Shown piece by piece: positions 1 through 8,608 of a stretch of 64,000 bases of DNA; positions within the stretch are counted from its first letter, which is position 1; every line of letters starts with the position of its first letter. The notes under the pieces are model-generated. The model did no database searches. It was not told the origin of the DNA and saw nothing but the letters and a program-made list of their open reading frames with translations. A program made the position numbers and the translations under genes. This DNA is from an uncultured Roseiflexaceae bacterium (lineage in GTDB: Bacteria > Chloroflexota > Chloroflexia > Chloroflexales > Roseiflexaceae), in contig CALKHR010000075.1 in the NCBI GenBank assembly GCA_937988885.1, forward strand, positions 1-64,000, written 5' to 3'.

Positions 1-59
1 TGAACGATGAACGATGAACGATGAACGATGAACGATGAACGATGAACGATGAACGATGA
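1..59. repeat. Tandem 7-bp repeat (TGAACGA)
   Basis: About eight perfect head-to-tail copies of TGAACGA (TTCATCG read on the other strand) run from the window edge and end at the GCGG after position 59. The array may continue outside the window. No spacers lie between units, so it is a simple-sequence repeat and not a CRISPR array. It lies downstream of a decayed minus-strand gene. Confidence 0.9.
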
Positions 60-67
60 ACGCGGCA

Positions 68-140
68 GCCTTTCTCCCTCGTCTTTCGTCCTTTGTCCTT
101 CGTCTGCCTGTTTCGTCGTTTGTCCTCCTACCAAAACGCT
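68..140. repeat. Degenerate pyrimidine-rich repeat
   Basis: A T/C-rich stretch contains imperfect copies of a CGTCCTTTGTC/CTTCGTC motif; on the minus strand it reads as degenerate GACGAAGGA units. It directly follows the perfect 7-bp array, so both probably belong to one block of slippage-prone intergenic DNA. No function can be read from it. Confidence 0.5.
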
Positions 141-159
141 TATTCGAAGGGTAGCGCGG

Positions 160-1116
160 CTAGAAGTTCTCGAGTGAACTCTTGGTGTCGCCTTCGGCGG
201 GCGTGTAGTCGGTGGCGGTATCGGTGCCACTGCCGCCCTTGAAGACATCGGCGTCGCTGCCACCATGGTGTCGTTACCATCGCTCAAACTGACACCAGCG
301 CCAATGGTATTGGTGACGTTCACATTGTTGATGGTAAGCGTACCGACGTTGTCGCCACTGATCGCCGTGCCGCCCTGCCCCTGTATATTCAGCCCGCGCC
401 TTGATAGATAAAGATGATATCGCCGGGATCATCGTTGGCGTTCGCGTTAAACTCAGCAATACTGTTGAATGGACTATCGAGACGACCGTTGCCCGAAGCC
501 GCACTATTATCGATAAACCACACCACTGGCCCAACCGTCATCGAGACTGTGGCACTTCTCGTATTGCCATCCGTGTCGCCCACGCTGTACGAGAACGTAT
601 CCACACCTGAAAAACCCAATGGTGGGATATAGGTTAAGGCACCGTTCGTCGTGAAACTGACCCAACCGCCATTTGCGCTCGTTGGGTTATAGCTTGCTAC
701 ATGGAGCGAACTGCCATCGGGCTCGGAATCGTTGGCCAACACATCATCCGCCGCTGGTACCGTCAACACCACGTTGCCGACTGTGCTGTAGGCATCGTCG
801 CGTGCGAGCGGCGTGGATTTGAGCGAACCGGGCACCAGTTCGGTATTGGGGTCGATGGTATCCTCGAACGAAAGAGCGTCGCTTGTTTGATTTCCCGTAT
901 TCTGAATAGTGACCGTGTAGCGAATCGTATCGCCTGGGTTGACGACGCCATTGCCACTGGCGTCAATCTGTAGCGCATCGCTTTTAGTGACGGTAATATT
1001 CGCCGCTGCCTGCATCGACGTTGGAGAACGGAAAAGAGACCTGTCCCCATCAGAAGCATAAAAACCGTAGGTATACGCAACCAACGTGCAAGCTTTCGGT
1101 ATGGGGAATAGAGCAT
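160..1116 (-). pseudogene. Frameshifted secreted DUF11 / beta-helix surface protein remnant
   Basis: Four pieces of one protein are readable on the minus strand in successive different frames. (1) From ATG 1114-1116, a signal-peptide-like start: RKLARW followed by the hydrophobic IPTVFMLLMGTGLF. (2) From about 1010 to 390, a DUF11-like repeat (NPGDTIRYTVTIQNTGN) followed by an Ig/cadherin-like tandem domain (DDVLANDSEPDGSSL, GFSGVDTFSYSVGD) and a beta-helix entry (VWFIDNSAASGNGRLDSPF). (3) From about 390 to 275, beta-helix rungs such as GTLTINNVNVTNTIGAG. (4) From about 270 to a TAG stop at 160-162, an acidic tail, DADVFKGGSGTDTATDYTP. At least three frameshifts separate the pieces, near 1020, 392 and 272. 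The parent would have been an exported adhesin or beta-helix protein. Real decay and assembly error cannot be told apart here, although neighbouring long genes are intact. Confidence 0.75.
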
Positions 1117-1120
1117 ACAT

Positions 1121-1827
1121 CTTCCTTTACATAAATCTTTATGACAAAAGATAGATTTCTGTGTGGATTGTTAGGTTCTTCTTTGGGGAATGAGAAAAAG
1201 AGCGTACGGGTGGGGAAAGAGTAACATATTGTCCTCTTTTAAGTATCATGGATATTACGGTATTTTCTTATCCATAGGATTACTTAGAGTTTAAAGATGA
1301 ACATAACTATTCAATTGGAAGTGTTGATCTTTTAGTTGATGTGTTGGTGTGATGTGTGATGTTTTGTGAATGTTAGTGTATGTCTTGATATTGTTGGAGT
1401 CAATATTGAATATAAGCAAATTTTATGAGGAATTTGTTATTTTGCATTGATAAATGTGGATTTTTGTTTGTTAAATGTATTTAAAATGGGTAAAAATGGT
1501 TGCAGTTTGACGCATGCGGCTATGTGCTGGTGTATCATTGGAATAAGAGTGAGCGTGTTGTTTTATAAGTAATTGACAATTTTCTATTCGAAGGAGTTAT
1601 TGTCATATCGATCGATGTAAGAGATCTTAAAGCTTGTTCCAATGAAGAATAATAAGCCTCCTTACGTCACCAATTGCCCCTTTAGAATGACAGTGAGAAT
1701 CATCAAAAACTTAAAAAACAGGGCAATCAATGTGTGAGATCGGCATGCGACTTCACGATCGAGGAGAGCGCGTATAATGTGCAGCATCGGTTACAAGCGT
1801 GCTGCACCTTGCATAGGAAAGATTGAC
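1121..1827. other. AT-rich intergenic stretch, no gene seen
   Basis: About 700 bases, clearly more AT-rich than the flanking genes, especially 1230-1500 with many TTTGTT and TGTTG runs. No open frame with family resemblance, tRNA fold or clear hairpin terminator was found. It separates the decayed surface-protein gene from the amine oxidase and presumably holds the promoter of the latter; no convincing -35/-10 pair could be assigned. Confidence 0.6.
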
Positions 1828-2979
1828 ATGTCAACCTCATATGATGTGATCGTGGTCGGCCTCGGCGCCATGGGAAGCGCGACGACCTATGATTTAGCGA
1901 AACGCGGCCTGCGTGTATTGGGTCTCGAACGTTTCACGCCTGCTCACGACCAAGGCTCCAGCCACGGTCGCTCGCGGATCATTCGCCAAGCGTATATGGA
2001 GCACCCAGACTACGTGCCGCTGCTGCTGCGGGCCTACGAGCTATGGGCCGAGATCGAGCAGGCATCCGGCCAATCGCTGCTCACCATCACGGGTGGCCTG
2101 ATGATGGGCCGGGCCGGTAGCCACGTGGTAACGGGCAGCCAACGCAGCGCGCAAGAACACAACTTGCCTCACGAGATGCTGAACGCCGACGAGATCCGCC
2201 GACGCTACCCGGAGTTCAGGCCCAACGACGACACCGTTGCCCTATTCTGCCCCAACGACGGCCTACTCGACCCCGAAGCCAGCATCCGAGCCTATCACGC
2301 TCAGGCCGCCGCGCTAGGCGCCGACCTGCATTTCGGCGAGCCGATGCTGCAGTGGCAGCCCGATGGTGATGGCGTGCGCGTCACCACTGCTCAAGGCTCC
2401 TACCACGCCTCGCGCTTGGTGCTTTCGGTGGGCGCGTGGGCGCCAGAGATCCTGGCCGACCTCAACCTGCCGCTGGCCGTCGAGCGGCGCGTGCTCTACT
2501 GGTTCGAGCCGCAGAATGGCACCGCCGCCTTCCAGCCCGATCGCTTCCCGATCTACATCTGGGAGACACCCATGGGCTTCGATATGTACGGCTTCCCCGC
2601 GCAGGATGGTCCTCCCGGAGGCGTGAAAGTCGCCTTCCACAACATCGGCGATGAGGACCGCTGCACGCCCGACACCATCGACCGCGAAGTGCGCCCCGCC
2701 GAGATCGCCCGCATCAGAGACATGCTGTCGCAGACCATTCCGTCGCTCAACGGCGAACTGCTCGCCACCGCTACCTGCATGTACACGCTCACGCCCGACC
2801 ATCACTTCCTGGTGGGCTTGCACCCGCAGCATTCGCAGGTCGTGTTGGCCTCGCCCTGCTCGGGGCATGGCTTCAAATTTGCAAGCGTGATGGGCGAGAT
2901 CCTAGCCGACCTCGCGCAGCAGGGCAGCACTCGCCACCCGATCAGTCTCTTCGATATCAATCGCTTTGCGAAGCAATAA
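1828..2979 (+). CDS. solA: FAD-dependent N-methyl amino-acid oxidase (MSOX/MTOX family)
   Basis: A 383-residue flavoprotein of the monomeric sarcosine oxidase / N-methyltryptophan oxidase family. Such enzymes oxidatively demethylate N-methyl amino acids with O2, giving formaldehyde, H2O2 and the amino acid. The N-terminus has the dinucleotide-binding fold (VVGLGAMGSATTYDLA, residues about 8-23) and the family motif GSSHGRSRIIRQAY. The C-terminal half carries TCMYTLTPDHHF with Cys317, matching the cysteine that binds FAD covalently in MSOX, and then SGHGFKFAS. Length fits the family (about 370-390). The ATG at 1828 is preferred over 1777 because it is preceded by AGGAAA at 1815-1820 and begins directly at the Rossmann strand. 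Substrate cannot be fixed from sequence; sarcosine, N-methyltryptophan and pipecolate are all possible. The gene symbol denotes the family only. It stands alone, with a hairpin after its stop. Confidence 0.85.
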   Translation: MSTSYDVIVVGLGAMGSATTYDLAKRGLRVLGLERFTPAHDQGSSHGRSRIIRQAYMEHPDYVPLLLRAYELWAEIEQASGQSLLTITGGLMMGRAGSHVVTGSQRSAQEHNLPHEMLNADEIRRRYPEFRPNDDTVALFCPNDGLLDPEASIRAYHAQAAALGADLHFGEPMLQWQPDGDGVRVTTAQGSYHASRLVLSVGAWAPEILADLNLPLAVERRVLYWFEPQNGTAAFQPDRFPIYIWETPMGFDMYGFPAQDGPPGGVKVAFHNIGDEDRCTPDTIDREVRPAEIARIRDMLSQTIPSLNGELLATATCMYTLTPDHHFLVGLHPQHSQVVLASPCSGHGFKFASVMGEILADLAQQGSTRHPISLFDINRFAKQ

Positions 2980-2987
2980 GAAAAAAC

Positions 2988-3028
2988 GTGGTATCGGCCC
3001 TCTGTGCACAGCAGAAGGTCGATACCAC
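2988..3028. repeat. 41-bp inverted repeat, terminator-like
   Basis: GTGGTATCG at 2988-2996 is inverted as CGATACCAC at 3020-3028, and A6 precedes it at 2981-2986. Read on the minus strand it is therefore a hairpin followed by T6, like an intrinsic terminator for transcripts coming from the ABC exporter gene that ends at 3379. An element of the same length and similar sequence lies at 12646-12686. Confidence 0.6.
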
Positions 3029-3077
3029 ACGTTGTCAAAGTAGACATAACTGTGTTAGAACGCGAGAGGAGCGACCG

Positions 3078-3365
3078 ATGAGCCAACCGACTCTCAAGGT
3101 GATCAATAACACCGAGCGAGGCCGCTATGAAGCTGAGGTGGATGGGAAGATCGCCTTTATCGAGTATCGTGATGCGGGTGGCGTACGCTACTACACGCAC
3201 ACAGAGGTGCCCGAGGAACTAGAGGGGCGCGGCATCGCGAGCGCAATGGCAAAGCAAGTGCTCGACGAGGCGCGGGAACAAAACCTTTCGATCGTGCCGC
3301 ACTGCCCGTTTATGCGCAACTACATCAACCGCCACCCCGAGTATCAATCGTTGGTGCGCTTTTAG
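3078..3365 (+). CDS. Small GNAT-like acetyltransferase (NATD1/YjdJ type)
   Basis: A 95-residue protein of the short GCN5-related N-acetyltransferase group (NATD1/YjdJ type). The central segment LEGRGIASAMAKQVLDEA corresponds to the acetyl-CoA pyrophosphate-binding loop (R-G-x-G/A) and following helix. It is followed by IVPHCPFMRNYINRHPEY, the usual C-terminal signature with a conserved Cys and the Y-x-x-x-P-E-Y block. The ATG at 3078 is preferred because GAGAGGAGCG lies just upstream and the family normally starts here; a 30-codon longer frame runs into the hairpin. The acceptor substrate is unknown for this group. It lies between a plus-strand oxidase and a convergent ABC exporter gene, with only 13 bases to the latter's stop. 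Confidence 0.85.
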   Translation: MSQPTLKVINNTERGRYEAEVDGKIAFIEYRDAGGVRYYTHTEVPEELEGRGIASAMAKQVLDEAREQNLSIVPHCPFMRNYINRHPEYQSLVRF

Positions 3366-3378
3366 GCATTCCGAAGGG

Positions 3379-5214
3379 CTACGCCTCGGCAGTAGGCTCA
3401 TCAACAAACTGCCGCTCGTACAGCGTGCGGTACAGGCCACCCCGTGCCAGCAACTCCTCGTGCGTGCCACGCTCCACAATCCGCCCTGCCTGCACCACGC
3501 AGATCTGATCCGCGTCGCGGATCGTGCTGAGGCGATGCGCGATCACAATCGCCGTGCGCCCCTCCAACAGCCGCTTCAACGCCTGCTGAATCAGCAACTC
3601 GGTGATCGTGTCGATACTGGCGGTGGCCTCATCCAAGATCAGGATGCGCGGCTCGGCCAGCATCGCCCGTGCGATGCACAACAACTGACGTTGCCCCACC
3701 GACACGTTCGCCGCGCCCTCCAGAATCACGGTGTCGTAGCCGTCGGGCTGCGCCATAATGAAGTCGTGCGCATTCGCCGAGCGTGCGGCTCGCTCGATCG
3801 CCTCGCGTGGCGCGTCGGGCCGCCCGAACGCGATGTTCTCCGCGATCGTCCCGCTGAACAGGAACGGCTCCTGCGAGACCAGTGCCATCTGCTGGCGCAG
3901 CGAGCGTTGCGTCACATCGCGCACATCGTAGCCGTCGATGCGCACCGCGCCCTCGCTGACATCGTAGAAGCGCGCGACTAAGTTCGCAATCGACGTTTTG
4001 CCCGCGCCCGTCGGCCCCACCAGCGCGATGGTCTGCCCCGCCGTGATGGTCAGGTTGAGATCGTGCAGCACCGGCGTATTATCGCGATAGCTGAACGAGA
4101 CATTCTCGAAGCGGATTTCGCCCTTGATCGGCGGCAACTCCACGGCATCGGGCTTATCTTGGATGCTCGGCGTGGTGTCGAGCAACTCCAACACCCGCTC
4201 GCCGCCCGCCATCGCGGCCTGCATCGTGGTGTACAACTGGCTCAGTTCTTGAATGGGCTGGAAGAAGCGGCTCACATACGCCAAGAAGGCCACCACCACA
4301 CCCAGCGTCAACTCCTCCTGTGCCACCGCTCGCCCGCCGAACCACAGCACGATCGCGGTGGCCAACACGCTTAGGAAATCGACAAAGGGCAGGAACATAA
4401 ACGACAGCGACATCGCGGCCACGTGCGCATCGCGATTGGCGGCGTTCACCTGCTCGAAGCGCTCGCGGCTATTGTCCTCGCGGGCGAACGCCTGGATGAC
4501 GCGCATCCCCGAGAGGTCCTCGGCGATGCCGCCCACCACAGCCGCCACCTTAGCGCGGGTCTGCCGGAACGCCGCGCGGGCGTGGCGCGCGAACACCACA
4601 GTGGCGAGCACCATCAGCGGGATCACCAGGAACGAGAGCAGCGCCAAGCGCGGGCTCATCGAGAACATCACCACCACGATGCCCGCCAACACCAGCACAT
4701 CGCCGATCAGCGCGATCAGCCCTTGCGAGAGCAGTTCGTTGATCACGGCGACATCGCTGATCACCCGCGAGATCGTCACGCCGACGATATGTTGATCGTG
4801 GTAGCCCAGCGGCAGTTCTTGGAGATGGCGGAACAGGCGTTGCCGGAGCGTTGCCAACACGCGCTGCCCCACCCACGAGAGCAGGTAGCGCTGGCCCGCC
4901 GAGCAGATGTAGATGCCCACGAACGCGCCGCCCGTCAGCAGGGCGATCTGCGCGAGGCCAGCCGCATCGCCGACGCTGATGTACTGGTCGATGGCTATTT
5001 TGATCAGATACGGCGTGCTCAGCGTCAAGCCCGACGCGATCAGCATCAGCACCAGCGCCAGCAGCATGCGCTGCCAGTAGGGGCGCACAAACTCCAACAG
5101 GCGCAGCACCACCTGGCCATTGAAGTGAGTGCGACCGTGCCCCTCGTCGCCGAGCGTGTTGAGAATGCCGCGCGGCCCCATCGACGAGCCGCTCGATCCG
5201 ATCGAAAACCCCAT
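3379..5214 (-). CDS. ABC exporter half, catalytic-Glu subunit of a probable heterodimer
   Basis: A 611-residue half transporter: six membrane helices (residues about 45-330), then an ATPase domain. Walker A is GPTGAGKTS (about 400), Walker B is LILDEATASID with the catalytic Glu (about 521), and the switch His is in AIVIAHRLST (about 558). The ABC signature is degenerate: VSVGQRQ in place of LSGGQ. This is the pattern of the TM288/LmrD-type subunit, which supplies the working ATPase machinery in heterodimeric multidrug/lipid exporters. The partner is probably the gene at 6788-8596, which shows the reverse pattern. rmuC lies between them on the same strand (32 bases upstream). Substrate is unknown. 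Confidence 0.92.
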   Translation of the reverse strand: MGFSIGSSGSSMGPRGILNTLGDEGHGRTHFNGQVVLRLLEFVRPYWQRMLLALVLMLIASGLTLSTPYLIKIAIDQYISVGDAAGLAQIALLTGGAFVGIYICSAGQRYLLSWVGQRVLATLRQRLFRHLQELPLGYHDQHIVGVTISRVISDVAVINELLSQGLIALIGDVLVLAGIVVVMFSMSPRLALLSFLVIPLMVLATVVFARHARAAFRQTRAKVAAVVGGIAEDLSGMRVIQAFAREDNSRERFEQVNAANRDAHVAAMSLSFMFLPFVDFLSVLATAIVLWFGGRAVAQEELTLGVVVAFLAYVSRFFQPIQELSQLYTTMQAAMAGGERVLELLDTTPSIQDKPDAVELPPIKGEIRFENVSFSYRDNTPVLHDLNLTITAGQTIALVGPTGAGKTSIANLVARFYDVSEGAVRIDGYDVRDVTQRSLRQQMALVSQEPFLFSGTIAENIAFGRPDAPREAIERAARSANAHDFIMAQPDGYDTVILEGAANVSVGQRQLLCIARAMLAEPRILILDEATASIDTITELLIQQALKRLLEGRTAIVIAHRLSTIRDADQICVVQAGRIVERGTHEELLARGGLYRTLYERQFVDEPTAEA

Positions 5215-5246
5215 GCGATGCCTTTGTTATAAGCCAAACGTTGTGT

Positions 5247-6602
5247 TTAGGCGGATACTTCCCCTGACGCAGGCATCAGTTCCGCCCGCGTGAAAGAGCG
5301 CGTTCGTTTGTCGACCAACTTCACCGTGGGCATATCCTTGCTGTCTTGAATGCCAAGATCGTTCATCTTGCGGGCCGGTGGCAGCAAGCGCTGTTCGAGG
5401 TTACCGATTGCCTCATTATACGCGTCGGTCGCGCGATCTAAAGCGGTGCCGAGTTTGCTCATATGCTCGGCCAGCGTGCGCAGCGCTTTGAAGATCTTCT
5501 CGCCCTCATCGCGAATCCTTTGGGCCTCGGCGGCGAGGCGTGTCTCGCGCCAGCCCAGCGCAGCCGCCTTCAGAATGGCGATCAGCGTGTTGGGGCTCGC
5601 CAAAATCACGCTTTTGCCGAAGGCGTAATCGAGCAGTTCGGCGTCGTACTCAAGCGCAGTCTGGTAGAACGTCTCGCCAGGCACGAAGATCACGGTAAAC
5701 TCGTGTGCGCCATCGACCTTGGCAGGATAGTTCCGTTTGCTCATCGCGTCAATATGGTTGCGAAGTTGACGAGCGTGTTGGCGGAACAGTTCGGCGCGCT
5801 GGTTCTCCTCGGCATTGAGCGCATTGAGAAAGCCCTCCAGCGGCACTTTGGAATCGACCACGATCTGACGCTCGTTCGGCAGGCGAATGATCACATCGGG
5901 GCGATAGGTGGCATCGTCGCTGGCGACGGTCACCTGCGTAGCGAAATCGCAGTGTTCGAGCATCCCCGCCATCTCGATCACGCGGCGCAGTTGCATCTCG
6001 CCCCAACGTCCGCGCACTTGCGGCTTGCTCAACGCCTTGACCAGATTCGAAGTCTCCTGATTGAGCAAACGCTGGCCCTCTTTTAACTCGGTAATGACGG
6101 CGTTCAGGCTACCGTATGCCTGTTCGCGCTGGCGTTCCAGCGACGCAACTTGATCGCGCTGCAGATCGAGTGTTTGGCGTAGCGGCTCAAACAAGGCGTT
6201 TAAATCGCTGCGTGCCGCCTGTTGCTGGCGCTCAAGCCGCTCCTGCGCCAAGGTGAGGAACTGCTCGCTACTCGCTTTCAGTGCTTCGTTGCTGAGTTGG
6301 GCAAAACTCTCTCGCAGTTGCTGTTCGGCGCTCTGCAACGCCTCAACACGGGCGGCATGGCTGGCACGCTCGGCCTCCAATGCGGCTTCGGCCCGAATAG
6401 TGCGCTCCCGCTCAACCGATACCGCAGCCTCGATGCGCATTGGAACACTATCGCGCTCGGCCTGCAGCGCCGCTTCAGCAGCAGTGGCTCGTAGAAGCGC
6501 ATCCCGTACACGGCGCCCCATCACAAACCACGTCACAATCCAGCCAATCAGAGCGATGATCGCTATGCTCGTTGCAATAAGAATGCTGATTTCAACGTTC
6601 AT
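5247..6602 (-). CDS. rmuC: DNA recombination protein RmuC
   Basis: A 451-residue RmuC family protein. A single membrane helix lies at the N-terminus (ISILIATSIAIIALIGWIV, residues 5-23). A long alanine/glutamate/arginine-rich coiled coil follows (about 35-165). The RmuC domain carries KPQVRGRWGEMQLRRVIEMA, DVIIRLPNERQIVVDSKVP and the conserved VIFVPGETFYQTALEYD region. Family members limit rearrangements at inverted repeats and are predicted to have a restriction-endonuclease-like fold; D and the VVDSK motif are the presumed catalytic residues. The start ATG follows AGGAGCAGCACG. Lying between two exporter halves is unusual for this housekeeping gene and looks like chance operon membership. 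A downstream repeat-containing gap (6603-6787) separates it from the second ABC gene. Confidence 0.95.
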   Translation of the reverse strand: MNVEISILIATSIAIIALIGWIVTWFVMGRRVRDALLRATAAEAALQAERDSVPMRIEAAVSVERERTIRAEAALEAERASHAARVEALQSAEQQLRESFAQLSNEALKASSEQFLTLAQERLERQQQAARSDLNALFEPLRQTLDLQRDQVASLERQREQAYGSLNAVITELKEGQRLLNQETSNLVKALSKPQVRGRWGEMQLRRVIEMAGMLEHCDFATQVTVASDDATYRPDVIIRLPNERQIVVDSKVPLEGFLNALNAEENQRAELFRQHARQLRNHIDAMSKRNYPAKVDGAHEFTVIFVPGETFYQTALEYDAELLDYAFGKSVILASPNTLIAILKAAALGWRETRLAAEAQRIRDEGEKIFKALRTLAEHMSKLGTALDRATDAYNEAIGNLEQRLLPPARKMNDLGIQDSKDMPTVKLVDKRTRSFTRAELMPASGEVSA

Positions 6603-6752
6603 CGTGCTGCTCCTGTGCTACAACGAGATGTTTTGATGTGAGTATAGCCTAGGAGCGAATGCACAAATGTGCACTAAATAACCTTTCTATTTGGATTCGC
6701 TGCATTGGAGTGCCTAATGGAAAGTTTGTTTACATAATCGAATGAAAATAAT

Positions 6753-6781
6753 AATCTGTGAAATCTGTGAAATCTGTGAAT
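6753..6781. repeat. Dispersed ATCTGTGAA motif, copy 1
   Basis: Three direct copies of ATCTGTGAA stand in the intergenic gap between two minus-strand genes. Related blocks (reverse complement ATCCACAGATTTCACAGATTT) occur at 12495-12526 and 16627-16647, always between genes. No hairpin or coding role is evident. Confidence 0.65.
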
Positions 6782-6787
6782 ACCATC

Positions 6788-8596
6788 CTACCCCTTCGGC
6801 TTTAGTTGATGCTGGTAGATCTCGGCGTACAGCCCCGATTCGCGCAACAACTGCTCGTGCGTGCCCTGTGCCGCGATGCGCCCGTGCTCTAGCACCAAGA
6901 TCTGGTCGGCGGCCCGCAGCGTACTGAGGCGTTGCGCGATCACAAACGAGGTGCGCCCCTGCATCAAGTGCTGGAGGGCGGCTTGGATCTGCTGTTCGGT
7001 GTAGGTATCCACGCTGGCGGTGGCGTCATCGAGGATTAGGATGCGCGGGTCGGTGAGCAAGGCGCGGGCGATTGCGATGCGCTGGCGCTGCCCGCCCGAG
7101 AGCATCACGCCCCGCTCCCCCACGTAAGTCTCGTAGCCCTGCGGCAACTCGCAGATGAAGTCGTGGGCCTGCGCAGCCCTGGCGGCGGCCTCGATCTCTT
7201 CATCGGTGGCGTCGGGCTTGCCGAACGTGATATTCGCGCGGATCGTGTCCGCGAACAGCGTCGTTTCCTGCAGCACAATCCCGATCTGATCGCGCAGTGA
7301 AGCGAGTGTGACCCTGCGCAGATCGTAGCCATCGATCGTGATGCGGCCCGTCGTGGGGTCGTAGAAGCGCGGTATCAGGCTGATGATCGACGATTTGCCG
7401 GAGCCAGCCGCGCCCAATAGGGCGATGATCTGGCCGGGCTTCGCCGTGAAACTGATCGATTCGAGCACGCGCTGCCGCTTGAAATAGCTGAACGAGACGT
7501 TCTCGAAGCGCACCTCGCCCCGCACGGGCGGCAGCTCGATCGCGTCGTCGGCGTCGCGCACGCTCGATGTGGTATCGAGGATCTCGAAGATCCGCTCGCC
7601 CGAAGCGGCGGCCTGCACGATTGCCGGGATGATCGTGCCGAGGCGGCGCACTGGTTGCACCAACTGGCCCAAGTAGGTCGAGAACGCCACCAGTTCGCCC
7701 AGGCTGAGTTGTCCCCGAATCGCTTGCAGGCCGCCGTACCAGATGATCGCGACGGTGCCCAGGTTGGCGATCAGATCGAGCAGCGGCATCTCGATCGCTT
7801 GCAGGCGCGTGAAACGGGTGCTCAGATTGAACCAATGCTGGTTCTCGCGGTCGAACCGCTCGATCTCGGCTGGCTCCTGCGCGAACGCCTTCACCACTCG
7901 TGCCCCGCGTAGGTTCTGTTCGAGTCGGGTGGTCAGCACGGCCATCTGCTGCTGAATGGCGAGGGTGAGCGGTCGCGATTGTCGGCCAAACACGGCGGCG
8001 CGGTAGGCCAGGATCGGCATCGTGACGAGCGAGAGCAGCGCAAGCGTGGGGTTCATCAGCAGCAGGGCGCCCAACGTGCCCAACAGCAGCACCACGCCCT
8101 CGGTTACGCGTAGGAAGGCCCGCCCGGTCAGGAAGCGGATGCGCTCGACATCCTGCATGGCCCGCGAGAGCAATTGCCCGCTCTCGGCGCGGTCGTGGTA
8201 CGAGAACGAGAGCGAGAGCAACTTCTCGTGGAGCGCGCCCCGCAGATCGTAGGCCACGCCCTGCGATACCATCTCCGACCAGCGGCCTTGGAGGAAGGTC
8301 AGGACACCTTTGAGCACCGTAAGGCCCAGCAGCGCGCCAATCGAAAGCGCGAGCAGTTGCGTATCGTGCTGCTCGATGCCGTGGTCGATGATCCAGCGGA
8401 TAAATTGGGGCGTGAGCAGTGAAAGCCCGCTGATCGCCAGGAGTGAGAGGTAAACGCCGATGGTGTGACGCCAGTAGGGCCGCAGATAGCCGAAGCAGCG
8501 CAGCAGAATGCGCATGTCGCCGGGCTTGGGCTGGATCTGCGGCACCAATGGGGGTTCAGGTGGAGCTACCGATTGTTTCGTTGTTGCTCCAGGCAC
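6788..8596 (-). CDS. ABC exporter half, degenerate-site subunit of a probable heterodimer
   Basis: A 602-residue half transporter with six membrane helices (about 40-320) and an ATPase domain: Walker A LLGAAGSGKSS (about 395), canonical signature MLSGGQRQR (about 498), Walker B LILDDATASVD where Asp replaces the catalytic Glu (about 519), and SFVIAQRLST where Gln replaces the switch His (about 553). Glu-to-Asp together with His-to-Gln marks the non-catalytic subunit of heterodimeric exporters (TM287/LmrC type). Its intact signature would complete the active site formed with the subunit at 3379-5214, whose own signature is degraded. The start is GTG at 8594-8596 after AGGAAG. The gene follows the ThuA-like gene by 12 bases, so it is likely co-transcribed. 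Confidence 0.92.
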   Translation of the reverse strand: MPGATTKQSVAPPEPPLVPQIQPKPGDMRILLRCFGYLRPYWRHTIGVYLSLLAISGLSLLTPQFIRWIIDHGIEQHDTQLLALSIGALLGLTVLKGVLTFLQGRWSEMVSQGVAYDLRGALHEKLLSLSFSYHDRAESGQLLSRAMQDVERIRFLTGRAFLRVTEGVVLLLGTLGALLLMNPTLALLSLVTMPILAYRAAVFGRQSRPLTLAIQQQMAVLTTRLEQNLRGARVVKAFAQEPAEIERFDRENQHWFNLSTRFTRLQAIEMPLLDLIANLGTVAIIWYGGLQAIRGQLSLGELVAFSTYLGQLVQPVRRLGTIIPAIVQAAASGERIFEILDTTSSVRDADDAIELPPVRGEVRFENVSFSYFKRQRVLESISFTAKPGQIIALLGAAGSGKSSIISLIPRFYDPTTGRITIDGYDLRRVTLASLRDQIGIVLQETTLFADTIRANITFGKPDATDEEIEAAARAAQAHDFICELPQGYETYVGERGVMLSGGQRQRIAIARALLTDPRILILDDATASVDTYTEQQIQAALQHLMQGRTSFVIAQRLSTLRAADQILVLEHGRIAAQGTHEQLLRESGLYAEIYQHQLKPKG

Positions 8597-8608
8597 ACCA
8601 CTTCCTAC

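Noticed and set aside
1..59. CRISPR-like array
   Set aside because: Units are 7 bases with no spacers; no cas genes are in the window.
3379..5214. Broken ABC transporter because of the degraded VSVGQ signature
   Set aside because: The loss matches the normal degeneracy of one subunit in heterodimeric exporters and is complemented by the gene at 6788.
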